Origin: an uncultured Clostridia bacterium
GTDB taxonomy: Bacteria > Bacillota > Clostridia > Oscillospirales > Acutalibacteraceae
Reading direction: 5' to 3'
Length of the DNA: 48,943 nucleotides
NCBI GenBank assembly: GCA_937907605.1
Contig: CALCYI010000045.1
Location: 1 to 48,943, forward strand
The notes under the pieces are model-generated. The model did not search any database and was not told the DNA's origin. It was given only the letters and a program-made list of their open reading frames with translations. Each line of letters opens with the position of its first letter. Position 1 is the stretch's first letter. Both the position numbers and the translations under genes were made by a program. Shown one piece after another: positions 7,884 through 14,795 of this stretch.

Positions 7884-9167
7884 CTATTTTGAGCCGTAGC
7901 TGATGTCGATTGAGCTGACTTCGCTTTCCTCATACGCCTTGTCAAAGAGGATAGTGAGCTCTGTAGAGTTATCGTTGAGCTTCGCGGAGTACGAGATTTC
8001 GTATTCGTTATCGCCTCCGCGGTTAATCGTTACGGAGTAATCGCCGCTTTTCACCGCGTCGGCTTTGAAGGCGCAGCCGTCTGCGGCAGTAATAACAAGC
8101 GTGTTTTTGCGCAGCACGAGGCTCTTGATATATTTAATATCCGTCTCCACGCTGCCCAAATCCTGTGTATCCTCCATAAGCGTTGAATCAAGGTCAAACG
8201 CGTATTTCATCCACTGAATCTGCTTGGGCTCCTTGGGAGAGAAGGAGTTGTTGCGCTTGAATTCCCAGTTACCCTGTGCCTGAGTCCTCGGGTCTGCGAT
8301 ACGGTATGCCTTATCGGGCGCGAAGTACATCGACTTTTTTGCTATGGTAAAGCTGTTTTTTTCGGTAATGTCAAGACCGAAGCGGACTTTGCCGAGGCGC
8401 TGACTGTAATTAACGTCCTTGTAATATACGAGCACCTCAACCTCGGCGTTAATATCGTCGCCGTCAACGGTGAAAATACCCTTTGTCATAGTCCAGTTGT
8501 TAATCTCAAGATAGCTTCCCGTTTCACCCTGAAGCGCTCTCGCAAAGGCAACGCTTGGCGCGCTTAACAACAAGCCCGAGTCCGCATTGTAGTTAATGTC
8601 CGTGCGTTTCGTCGCCATAGCGAACTGGAGGAACTTTTTATTTGATTTAAGCTGAGTCAGCTCCTCAACAATGCTCTTATCAAGCACGCTGTGCCAGGTT
8701 TCCTGAGAAATCAGAAGAACGTTGAAGTCGCTCTCCTCCTTGTCAACGGGGTTGAGCACGTATAAATCATAGACCTTTTCCTTCGTGCTCTCCTCCGTTC
8801 CCGCCTCACAGCGGATTATTATCTCCTTAACGGAGTCGCCGTCAAAGTCGCTGCAATAGATTTTCGGCGCCTCCTGAGCGTTCAGCATGCTCGTCCAGTT
8901 TTCAAACGGAAATTCCTTCTTGTCATGCCTGAGAATTATGGTCTTTCCGCTTTTGTAAAGCGTGATTTTCTGTTTTTTCAGCCTTGCAAGCTCGGTACGG
9001 GAGGCGTAAAGCTCGCTTGCCGGCGCTTTGCTGACGGTGGTAACAAAGCCGGAGGTGGTTTCACCAAGCGGGTTTATCGGGAGCTTTCCGTTAAAGTAAT
9101 AGTAAACTCCGAATACGGTCGCAACCGCAAGCACCGCCGTTAAAAGAATTCTGAAAAAATATTTCAT
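7884..9167 (-). CDS. Membrane-anchored extracytoplasmic protein, unknown function
   Basis: The 427-residue protein begins with a positively charged start and one hydrophobic segment (residues 5-25) followed by a Ser/Thr-rich linker, consistent with a signal anchor. The rest is soluble and beta-rich, with an FG-GAP-like acidic turn (CSDFDGDSVKEIIIRC, about 104-119) that could bind calcium. No cysteine lipobox is seen. It starts after AAGGATAATT and lies two bases after the HAD gene, so it belongs to the lexA-side gene run. No function is assigned. Confidence 0.7.
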   Translation of the reverse strand: MKYFFRILLTAVLAVATVFGVYYYFNGKLPINPLGETTSGFVTTVSKAPASELYASRTELARLKKQKITLYKSGKTIILRHDKKEFPFENWTSMLNAQEAPKIYCSDFDGDSVKEIIIRCEAGTEESTKEKVYDLYVLNPVDKEESDFNVLLISQETWHSVLDKSIVEELTQLKSNKKFLQFAMATKRTDINYNADSGLLLSAPSVAFARALQGETGSYLEINNWTMTKGIFTVDGDDINAEVEVLVYYKDVNYSQRLGKVRFGLDITEKNSFTIAKKSMYFAPDKAYRIADPRTQAQGNWEFKRNNSFSPKEPKQIQWMKYAFDLDSTLMEDTQDLGSVETDIKYIKSLVLRKNTLVITAADGCAFKADAVKSGDYSVTINRGGDNEYEISYSAKLNDNSTELTILFDKAYEESEVSSIDISYGSK

Positions 9168-9169
9168 AA

Positions 9170-9750
9170 TTATCCTTTGATTTTAAACTTGTGTTTTTGT
9201 CCGTCTATAATCTGATAGCAGGAGCTCGTTGCAAGGCGGAAAATCGGCATATCGTTTTTAAGGGAGTCGGAATATACGTCTACAACCCTATATTCGTCGC
9301 TCGGGTATTCCAAAAGAAAACGCCTTACCTTTTCCTCGCCCCTGCAGTTTTCGCCGATAATCCTGCCTGTTTTTTCATCGTGTTCTGTACAGATAAGTCC
9401 CTCAAAGCCCGCTCTTTTTTGTATCTCACGGAGAAGGAAATCGGGGCTAGCGCTGATTATTACCGCCTTGCGCGGTCTGTCCTTAAACCAAGGGAAAAGC
9501 AGCCCTTCGCGCCTGTCCCAGAAGCTCTTTATAGCTTTGTCGCGCGGAATAAGCGGCATAAAGGAAAAGCAAATTTTTTAAAGCCTTTCCAGCTAATTAT
9601 TCCTGCCGCGCCGAGCAGCGCCGCAATCCCCACGGGCAGCAGAAAGAGCGCGCACCACGGATAGTGAATACAGCAGTAAAAGGCGAACTTTGTGCCCGTA
9701 TCAAAGGGCACGAGCGTCCTGTCAAAATCGTAAATATCAATTTCCTGCAT
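9170..9750 (-). pseudogene. HAD-family phosphatase, frameshifted
   Basis: Two overlapping minus-strand frames make one HAD hydrolase. The first (9750 to 9529) has motif I, YDFDRTLVPFDTG, and a membrane-like hydrophobic stretch, then runs out of homology after WKGFKKFAF. The second (to 9170) continues with IPRDKAIKSFWDR, motif II IISASPDFLL and motif IV VDVYSDSLKNDMP. The shift needed is minus one near the A-run and T-run around 9550-9580. With no canonical slippery heptamer in phase, a mutation or an assembly indel is likeliest. Its start overlaps the dCMP deaminase stop (TAATG). The intact family member would dephosphorylate a small molecule; the substrate is not predictable. Confidence 0.8.
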
Positions 9751-10247
9751 TATACAAGGCTTTCGTCAAAGGAAATCGTGATTTCCTTGTCGCTTTCGAA
9801 ATGCGTATATTTCACGCCCGCGGCATCGAACATCTTTTTACTTGCCTGTGTTGCGGGAGTGTCTGCGTACTTGTCGGATATGTAGATAACCTCTTTAATA
9901 CCGCTCTGGATAACCGCCTTTGCGCATTCGTTACAGGGGAAGAGCGCTACGTAAATCTTTGCGCCCCTTAAATCCTGTCCGCCAGCGTTGAGTATAGCGT
10001 TGAGCTCCGCATGGCATACGAAGGGGTATTTTGTGTCGTTTGAGCTTTCGGCGTTCCTCTCCCAAGGGAACTCGTCGTCGCTGCAGCCCCTGGGGAAGCC
10101 GTTATAGCCCACCGCCATAATTTTATTATCGCCTGATACTATGCAGGCGCCTACCTGAGTGCTCGGGTCCTTGCTCCTCATTGAAGCAAGGAGCGAAACG
10201 CCCATAAAGTATTCGTCCCATGAAATATAACCTTCTCTTTTCGGCAT
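9750..10247 (-). CDS. Deoxycytidylate (dCMP) deaminase family protein
   Basis: The 165-residue zinc deaminase has the catalytic CHAELNAI (His and Glu) and the two zinc cysteines in FPCNECAKAV. Its N-terminal SKDPSTQVGACIV and GYNGFPRG motifs are typical of dCMP/ComEB-type deaminases. It converts dCMP to dUMP and supplies dTMP synthesis. It sits 11 bases after mrp, in the run lexA-mrp-deaminase-HAD, so it is probably co-transcribed. Length is normal. Confidence 0.92.
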   Translation of the reverse strand: MPKREGYISWDEYFMGVSLLASMRSKDPSTQVGACIVSGDNKIMAVGYNGFPRGCSDDEFPWERNAESSNDTKYPFVCHAELNAILNAGGQDLRGAKIYVALFPCNECAKAVIQSGIKEVIYISDKYADTPATQASKKMFDAAGVKYTHFESDKEITISFDESLV

Positions 10248-10258
10248 ATTGATACTCC

Positions 10259-11077
10259 TTATTTAATCACGTTTATAAAATCGTCAAGCTCTGGCGCTTC
10301 AATATCCTCAACCCTGCCAAGATCGACAAGCTTTGCGTTTTCAGGGTCTATCGGGAGCTTTGCAAGCACGGGAACGCCGAGCTCATCGGCAGTCTCGTCA
10401 ATTTTAGACTCGCCGAAAATGCTGTGCCTCTTTTTGCAGTCGGGACATTCAAAGTAGCTCATATTCTCAACTATTCCGAGCACGGGAACGTTCATAAGCT
10501 TCGCCATATTGAACGCTTTATTAACTATCATCTTAACGAGGTCCTGCGGAGTCGTAACGATAACGATACCGTCAACGGGCAGGGACTGGAATACCGTGAG
10601 GGCAACGTCGCCCGTCCCGGGAGGCATATCCACGAAGAGATAGTCAAGCTCGCCCCAGGCAACGTCGCTCCAGAACTGCTGAATAACTCCGCTGATAACG
10701 GGACCTCTCCATACTACGGGAGCGTTAACGTCCTCAAGCAGCAGGTTAATGCTCATAAGCTTAATGCCGCTGTCGGTAACTGTTGGAAGAAGCCCTCTCT
10801 CGTCCTGGAGCGCCCTGCTCGTAATGCCGAAGGATTTCGGTACGGAAGGACCTGTTATATCCGCGTCGAGTATGCCGACCTTAAGCTCCGCCTTTTGCGC
10901 TTTAGCTGCAAGCAGGCAGGTAACGAGGCTCTTGCCAACGCCGCCCTTGCCCGACACAACGCCGATTACCTTTTTAATATCCGAATATTCGTTCATTGGC
11001 TTGAGGAAGCTGTTTTCCTCTTTTCTTTCCGAGCAGCTCTTTGAACAGCTTGAACAGTCGTGAGTACAAATACTCAT
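10259..11077 (-). CDS. Mrp/NBP35 family iron-sulphur carrier ATPase
   Basis: From the ATG at 11077 (GGAGG eight bases upstream) the protein is 272 residues. A Cys-rich leader, CTHDCSSCSKSC (residues 4-15), precedes the deviant Walker A GVVSGKGGVGKS and the Mrp motifs ILDADITGPSVP and VDMPPGTGDVAL. A C-terminal CPDCKK pair (about residue 218) can hold the bridging cluster. The family assembles or delivers [4Fe-4S] clusters. The longer frame up to 11296 overlaps lexA and has low-complexity Ser/Arg, so it is rejected. Confidence 0.93.
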   Translation of the reverse strand: MSICTHDCSSCSKSCSERKEENSFLKPMNEYSDIKKVIGVVSGKGGVGKSLVTCLLAAKAQKAELKVGILDADITGPSVPKSFGITSRALQDERGLLPTVTDSGIKLMSINLLLEDVNAPVVWRGPVISGVIQQFWSDVAWGELDYLFVDMPPGTGDVALTVFQSLPVDGIVIVTTPQDLVKMIVNKAFNMAKLMNVPVLGIVENMSYFECPDCKKRHSIFGESKIDETADELGVPVLAKLPIDPENAKLVDLGRVEDIEAPELDDFINVIK

Positions 11078-11102
11078 AATGGAAACCTCCGCGGGAATAA
11101 TA

Positions 11103-11705
11103 TCAGTCGTAATTTCTGATAAGTGAGATGACCTTGCCGAGCACGGCGAGCTCCTTAACGATAATCGGCTCGTAGCTGTCGTTCTCGGGCTGAAGGCGGA
11201 AATGCCCCTTCTCTTTATAATATCTCTTGACCGTCGCCTCGTCCCCGATGAGCGCAACGATAATGTCGCCGTTTTCGGCAACGGGGGTCTGCTCAACGAT
11301 AACTATATCGCCATCAAGGATACCTGCGTTCACCATGGAATCGCCCTTAACCCTGAGCGCAAAAAGGCTCCTACCGCGCTGGTCAATCGGGACGGGAATG
11401 TAGTCCTCAACGCTCTGCGCGGCTAAAATCGGCATACCCGCCGTGACTGTACCTATAAGCGGAACGTGGGTAGGTCTTATGCCGTTTTTGCATATTCTTA
11501 TCGTCCTCTTGAGCTGTGAATCCCTCTCGATATATCCGAGGCTTTCAAGCGCGTTGAGGTTGTACTGAACGGTCGAGGTGGACTTAAGCCCAACCGCCGC
11601 GCCGATTTCCCTAACCGATGGGGCGAGCCCTCTCTCGTCAATAATCTCCTTGATGTAGTCAAATACCTTTTGCTGAGTTTTAGTAAGCCTTTCCAAAGCG
11701 TACAC
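11103..11705 (-). CDS. lexA: LexA repressor
   Basis: The 200-residue SOS repressor has a winged-helix N-terminus (PSVREIGAAVGLKSTSTV, residues 29-46), the Ala-Gly self-cleavage site in GTVTAGMPI (about 84-92), the catalytic serine in GDSMVNAG and the catalytic lysine in ATVKRYY. RecA filaments trigger its cleavage and release SOS genes. No ATG is available: 11705 is a GTG, but a GAGGTG ribosome site sits six bases before a TTG at 11696, giving MERLTKTQQ, so the real protein may be 197 residues. It heads the minus-strand run that includes mrp and dCMP deaminase. Confidence 0.95.
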   Translation of the reverse strand: MYALERLTKTQQKVFDYIKEIIDERGLAPSVREIGAAVGLKSTSTVQYNLNALESLGYIERDSQLKRTIRICKNGIRPTHVPLIGTVTAGMPILAAQSVEDYIPVPIDQRGRSLFALRVKGDSMVNAGILDGDIVIVEQTPVAENGDIIVALIGDEATVKRYYKEKGHFRLQPENDSYEPIIVKELAVLGKVISLIRNYD

Positions 11706-11728
11706 CTCACTTATATTTTGTACTCAAT

Positions 11729-11763
11729 ATAATATCATATTCAGGGCACTTTGTCAAACGTTC
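11729..11763 (-). promoter_or_regulatory. lexA promoter with LexA half-site
   Basis: On the minus strand TTGACA (11757-11752) and TATTAT (11734-11729) are spaced by 17 bp. A GAAC (11763-11760) directly before the -35 box, in a CGAACGTTTG context, resembles half of the Gram-positive LexA box. A complete GAAC-N4-GTTC is not present, so autoregulation is plausible but not proven. Confidence 0.6.
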
Positions 11764-11803
11764 GTACTACTTTTGGCGCGCCTTTCAATTTTGAAAAAAA
11801 CTC

Positions 11804-11832
11804 TTGACAATTTTATTATTATATTATATAAT
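11804..11832 (+). promoter_or_regulatory. Consensus promoter for the tRNA pair
   Basis: Perfect TTGACA (11804-11809) and TATAAT (11827-11832) are 17 bp apart, 20 bases before tRNA-Met. It is the strongest promoter in the window, as expected for stable RNA. Confidence 0.85.
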
Positions 11833-11851
11833 CTCACTTGCATTAAAAAAC

Positions 11852-11928
11852 GGCTTTATAGCTCAGTTGGCTAGAGCATTCGGTTCATACCCGGAGTGTC
11901 ACTGGTTCGAATCCAGTTAAAGCCACCA
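11852..11928 (+). tRNA. tRNA-Met (CAT)
   Basis: A 77-base cloverleaf has a seven-pair acceptor stem (GGCTTTA with TAAAGCC), the D-loop AGCTCAGTTGG, anticodon CAT in loop TTCATAC, the T-arm GGTTCGAATCC and an encoded CCA end. The first pair is G-C and not the C-A mismatch of initiators, so it is an elongator-type tRNA; a tRNA-Ile(CAU) read by TilS cannot be excluded. Confidence 0.9.
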
Positions 11929-11930
11929 GA

Positions 11931-12005
11931 GGCCCGGTGGTCAAGCGGTTAAGACACCGCCCTTTCACGGCGGTAACACGGGTTCAAATCCCGTCCGGGT
12001 CACCA
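11931..12005 (+). tRNA. tRNA-Glu (TTC)
   Basis: A 75-base cloverleaf has acceptor GGCCCGG with CCGGGTC, D-arm GGTCAAGCGGTTAAGAC, anticodon TTC in loop CTTTCAC, T-arm GGGTTCAAATCCC and an encoded CCA. It is two bases after tRNA-Met and shares its promoter. ICE genes begin just beyond, so its 3' end is the likely integration target. Confidence 0.95.
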
Positions 12006-12011
12006 CGATAT

Positions 12012-12048
12012 AGCGATAGAAGGAAAATCCCTCTATCGCTTTATTTTT
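12012..12048 (+). terminator. Rho-independent terminator after the tRNAs
   Basis: A perfect nine-pair stem AGCGATAGA/TCTATCGCT (12012-12020 with 12032-12040) is followed by TTATTTTT. It starts seven bases after tRNA-Glu. Confidence 0.85.
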
Positions 12049-12278
12049 CGCCAAAAATGGCTCTATCACTGCGTTTGCGGCGTTTCATAAAAGTCGATAC
12101 AAGTCGATACAGACCCTGTACAAATCGAAAAAACTTGGGTAGAAAACTTGGGTATTTGGGTATAATTTGGGTACTAATTTGGGTACTAAATTAAGTGAAT
12201 CTTTCTTACAACGGCAATCTGTTTGTTATTCAAATCAGCGTTCTTTTTTCATTTTGTAGATGTCGCTCAAATGCATAA
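12049..12278. other. Non-coding end region of the element (possible att-proximal region)
   Basis: Between the tRNA terminator and the first ICE promoter no gene is convincing. The region has a tandem GTCGATAC pair (around 12095-12111), the TTGGGTA iterons, and a 38-codon frame without a start (12143-12259) containing NLGTNLGTKL. The latter is vaguely like tails of tyrosine recombinases and might be a remnant. Direct evidence is only the repeats. Confidence 0.4.
12135..12185 (+). repeat. Five direct TTGGGTA iterons
   Basis: TTGGGTA occurs at 12135, 12148, 12156, 12167 and 12179, with start-to-start distances of 13, 8, 11 and 12 bp, all in the same direction. Iterons close to a tRNA-borne end suit recombinase arm-type or excisionase binding sites. 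Repeats are seen directly; the role is inference. Confidence 0.7.
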
Positions 12279-12307
12279 TTTACATCTAAAATTACATCTG
12301 CTATACT
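12279..12307 (+). promoter_or_regulatory. Promoter of the first ICE gene
   Basis: TTTACA (12279-12284) and TATACT (12302-12307) are 17 bp apart, 21 bases before the ATG at 12329. Two copies of TTACATCT lie in and after the -35 box and could be a regulator site. Confidence 0.6.
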
Positions 12308-12328
12308 GTCCAAAAAGGAGGTGCAAAA

Positions 12329-12886
12329 ATGACATACTTCATATCAGACCTACACTTCGGTCACAGAAACATTTTAAGGTTTGATTGCCGCCCGTTCTCA
12401 ACGATAGAGGAACACAATGAATATATCATCAACCAATGGAATGATGTAGTCGGCGTTGATGACGATGTTTGGATACTCGGCGATATAAGTTGGTATTCAG
12501 CATTGAAAACCGTAAACATTCTGAAAAGGCTGAACGGCAAAAAGCATTTGTGCGTTGGCAATCACGATAAGAAGCTCGTTAAGAGTGCTGACTTTCAACA
12601 GCAATTTGTTGAAATCGTTGACTACAAGGAAATATACTTCGGTGACGGCACAGGCGTAGTTCTTTGTCATTACCCTATCCCTTGTTACAATAAGCACTTC
12701 TACGGTTGGTATCATCTGTACGGTCATGTTCACGCTACTTTTGAATGGACTATGATAGAGGACTTTCAAAATCAAATGCGAGAGCAGCACCAAAAGAAAA
12801 GCCAGATGTATAATGTCGGTTGTATGATGAAATATATGAATTACCGACCAAGAACGCTTGAGGAAATCCTTGAAGCAAACAATTAA
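12329..12886 (+). CDS. Calcineurin-like metallophosphoesterase
   Basis: The 185-residue protein carries all metal-binding motifs in order: SDLHFGH (residues 6-12), WILGDISW (about 48), CVGNHDKK (about 75), CHYPIP (about 112) and LYGHVHATF (about 130). It should be a two-metal phosphodiesterase or phosphatase of small soluble substrates or nucleic acid. An AAGGAGGTG ribosome site precedes the ATG. As the first gene after the element end, it is accessory cargo with its own promoter and terminator. Its physiological substrate is unknown. Confidence 0.88.
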   Translation: MTYFISDLHFGHRNILRFDCRPFSTIEEHNEYIINQWNDVVGVDDDVWILGDISWYSALKTVNILKRLNGKKHLCVGNHDKKLVKSADFQQQFVEIVDYKEIYFGDGTGVVLCHYPIPCYNKHFYGWYHLYGHVHATFEWTMIEDFQNQMREQHQKKSQMYNVGCMMKYMNYRPRTLEEILEANN

Positions 12887-12908
12887 ATATACCTATTAAT
12901 ATATACAT

Positions 12909-12947
12909 AGCCACTTGTTTATGAAAATAAGCAGGTGGCTTTTTTTA
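12909..12947 (+). terminator. Terminator hairpin before the ParB-like gene
   Basis: A 13-pair stem with a few G-T pairs, AGCCACTTGTTTA with TAAGCAGGTGGCT (12909-12921 with 12928-12940), is followed by seven T. The ribosome site of the next gene follows closely. Confidence 0.85.
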
Positions 12948-12972
12948 TTTCCAAAAGCAAGGAGGTGTTAAT

Positions 12973-13848
12973 TTGAATAGTGAGCCAATGGAAATAAAAG
13001 ATATTGACCTTACCCTTATTGATGACTTCCCAAACCATCCGTTTAAGGTTAAGGACGATGAGGAGATGTTGGAACTGGCAGACAGCGTTGCCAATAACGG
13101 TGTGCTTCTTCCTGCTCTTGTCAGACCAAAGGATAACGGCAGATTTGAAATGATTTCCGGTCATCGCCGTAAGCGAGCAAGCGAAATGGCAAACATACCT
13201 ATAATAAAATGTATGGTATGCAACTATGACGATGATACGGCAGCAATTGTTATGGTGGATACCAATCTGCAGCAGCGAAAAAACATACCACCAAGCGAAA
13301 AAGGTTTTGCCTACAAAATCAAGTTAGAAGCATTAAAGCATCAGGGAAAGAAAATGATTTTAACTTCGGACCCACTGGGACCGAAGTCGGAAATGCGTTC
13401 TAATGAACAGCTTTCTCAAGACACAGGTGAAAGTGTTACACAGATAAAAAGATATATCCGCTTAACCAATCTTGTCCCCGAACTGCTTGAATTTGTTGAT
13501 GAAGGCAAAATCGGTATGCGACCTGCGGTTGAAATGTCCTATCTTGACGAGGACGCTCAAAGAGATATTGTTGATTTCATTGATGAAAACGAGTGTTTCC
13601 CATCACACGCCCAAACAATTCAGTTACGAAGGCTATTTAATGATGGCAAACTTGACACGAATGTTATCAGCGAAATTCTCTCGGAAGAAAAAGGCAATCA
13701 GCACGAAAAGCTCGTTTTTCGTGGGGATAGAGTGAGAAAACTTTTGCCAAAGACCTTGCCTGCCGAAAGAACAGAAGAATATGTCTGCAAAGCGCTTGAA
13801 TATTACAACCGCTTTTTGCAAAGGCAGAGAAGCCGTGATGAAAGGTAG
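12973..13848 (+). CDS. ParB/Spo0J-like nuclease-domain protein
   Basis: The 291-residue protein has ParB N-terminal boxes: NHPFKVKDDEEMLELADSV (about 18-36), GVLLPALVRP (about 43) and the CTP-binding-type SGHRRKRASEMA (about 60-71). A helix-turn-helix follows, with NEQLSQDTGESVTQIKRYIR (about 139-158). Such proteins support maintenance or regulation of excised ICEs. The start is TTG at 12973, six bases after AGGAGGTG; the first ATG (six codons later) lacks a spaced ribosome site. No ParA is adjacent, so it may act as a regulator and not in active partition. Confidence 0.88.
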   Translation: MNSEPMEIKDIDLTLIDDFPNHPFKVKDDEEMLELADSVANNGVLLPALVRPKDNGRFEMISGHRRKRASEMANIPIIKCMVCNYDDDTAAIVMVDTNLQQRKNIPPSEKGFAYKIKLEALKHQGKKMILTSDPLGPKSEMRSNEQLSQDTGESVTQIKRYIRLTNLVPELLEFVDEGKIGMRPAVEMSYLDEDAQRDIVDFIDENECFPSHAQTIQLRRLFNDGKLDTNVISEILSEEKGNQHEKLVFRGDRVRKLLPKTLPAERTEEYVCKALEYYNRFLQRQRSRDER

Positions 13849-13975
13849 TGTGGCTACAAATTTCACACACCCCTTTCTTACAATCTAACCCCATATATTA
13901 ACCAACAATACTAACCGAAAGATAAGTATGTGTTAGTAATTAACTACACACATAAGGTCTTACAAAATAAAGAAT

Positions 13976-14025
13976 AGGAGGTGGTTCCGATGGGCTAATT
14001 CGCATCTTTGTCTAAATCGGTTTTT
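13976..14025 (+). promoter_or_regulatory. Leader with two-codon minicistron and hairpin
   Basis: A perfect AGGAGGTGG (13976-13984) is placed eight bases before ATG GGC TAA (13990-13998), a reading frame of only Met-Gly. CCGAT overlapping the start can pair with ATCGG (14016-14020), followed by five T. The arrangement resembles a translated leader or attenuator for the secreted protein at 14059. The rest of the 13849-14058 spacer shows no other feature. Confidence 0.4.
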
Positions 14026-14058
14026 GGTAGTACGATGTAGGCAAAGGAGGCGATTTAT

Positions 14059-14712
14059 ATGAAAAGAATCGTAGTAATTATTTTGCTTGTCTTTTCAATC
14101 ATTCTTGTAAACGCAGAAAGGATTTCGGAATGGAAAGAAAAGGCTGTTCCTTCTTCGGCTGGTAATACAGAAATTACAGAGATTGAAACGGAAACCGCAG
14201 AGATTTCCACAACCGAGTTGACGACAGTTGAAAATTCAACAACGGAAGCAGAAACTACAACTTCCACAACCCAGAGTAGCGAGCCAGCAACAACAAAACC
14301 ACAGACAACACAAAAGCAAACAACTACCAAACAGCACACTACCACTCAGCCTGCAACCACACAAAAGCAGAGTACAACAAAAAAGGAAACTACTACTGCA
14401 AAGGCAACCACAACGCAGAAGCAGACCACTACAAAGAAAGAAACGACAACAGCTGCCCCTACGGTTGACATTGCCTCTTTTGTGAGCTATGCAAAAAGCT
14501 ACGGCAAGGGTTTAGGACTGAACTATGATTCCTCCGTTACGGAGTGTTGGGATAACCCCATTACAGTAACAAGCACTAACGGCGAATCAGCAAAAAGAGA
14601 TATTAGGTCAAGGCTGAACCGATACAAAAATGTTGAGGAGTTTACCGATTTCAGCGTGTGGTACGAAAAACGCAGCGATGGTAAATATGACCTGTATATC
14701 GCCTACAATTAA
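14059..14712 (+). CDS. Secreted or membrane-anchored Thr-rich protein
   Basis: The 217-residue protein has an N-terminal hydrophobic segment (residues 4-18) and then about 115 residues dominated by Thr, Lys, Gln and Glu with degenerate TTQKQTTTKKETTT-type repeats, a mucin-like stalk. A folded C-terminal domain of about 80 residues (VDIASFVSYAKSYGKGLGLN onward) has no recognised motif except that it ends with regular beta-like segments. No sortase motif is present. It lies in front of the large adhesin with a terminator hairpin between, suggesting a surface role. A AAAGGAGGCG ribosome site supports the start. Confidence 0.75.
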   Translation: MKRIVVIILLVFSIILVNAERISEWKEKAVPSSAGNTEITEIETETAEISTTELTTVENSTTEAETTTSTTQSSEPATTKPQTTQKQTTTKQHTTTQPATTQKQSTTKKETTTAKATTTQKQTTTKKETTTAAPTVDIASFVSYAKSYGKGLGLNYDSSVTECWDNPITVTSTNGESAKRDIRSRLNRYKNVEEFTDFSVWYEKRSDGKYDLYIAYN

Positions 14713-14735
14713 AACTTAATATCTCACATAAGGCT

Positions 14736-14774
14736 ACGGCACATCATTAAAACGGTGTGCCGTTTTTGTATTTT
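14736..14774 (+). terminator. Terminator hairpin before the adhesin gene
   Basis: The stem ACGGCACA/TGTGCCGT (14736-14743 with 14756-14763) is followed by TTTTTGTATTTT, and 11 bases later by the next ribosome site. Confidence 0.8.
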
Positions 14775-14795
14775 AAGAAAGAACGAGGTAAACAA

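Noticed and set aside
9550..9580. Programmed -1 frameshift in the HAD gene
   Set aside because: No X XXY YYZ slippery heptamer is in the correct phase and no strong downstream structure is evident.
11937..12194. ORF starting inside tRNA-Glu
   Set aside because: It covers the tRNA and its terminator and ends in the iterons; no ribosome site.
12143..12259. Integrase C-terminus remnant
   Set aside because: The NLGTNLGTKL stretch arises from the iterons themselves; without more homology it is not annotated as a pseudogene.
14290..14460. CRISPR-like repeats in the Thr-rich gene
   Set aside because: The repeats are short coding repeats of ACA/ACC codons with no constant spacer length; no CRISPR array is present in the window.
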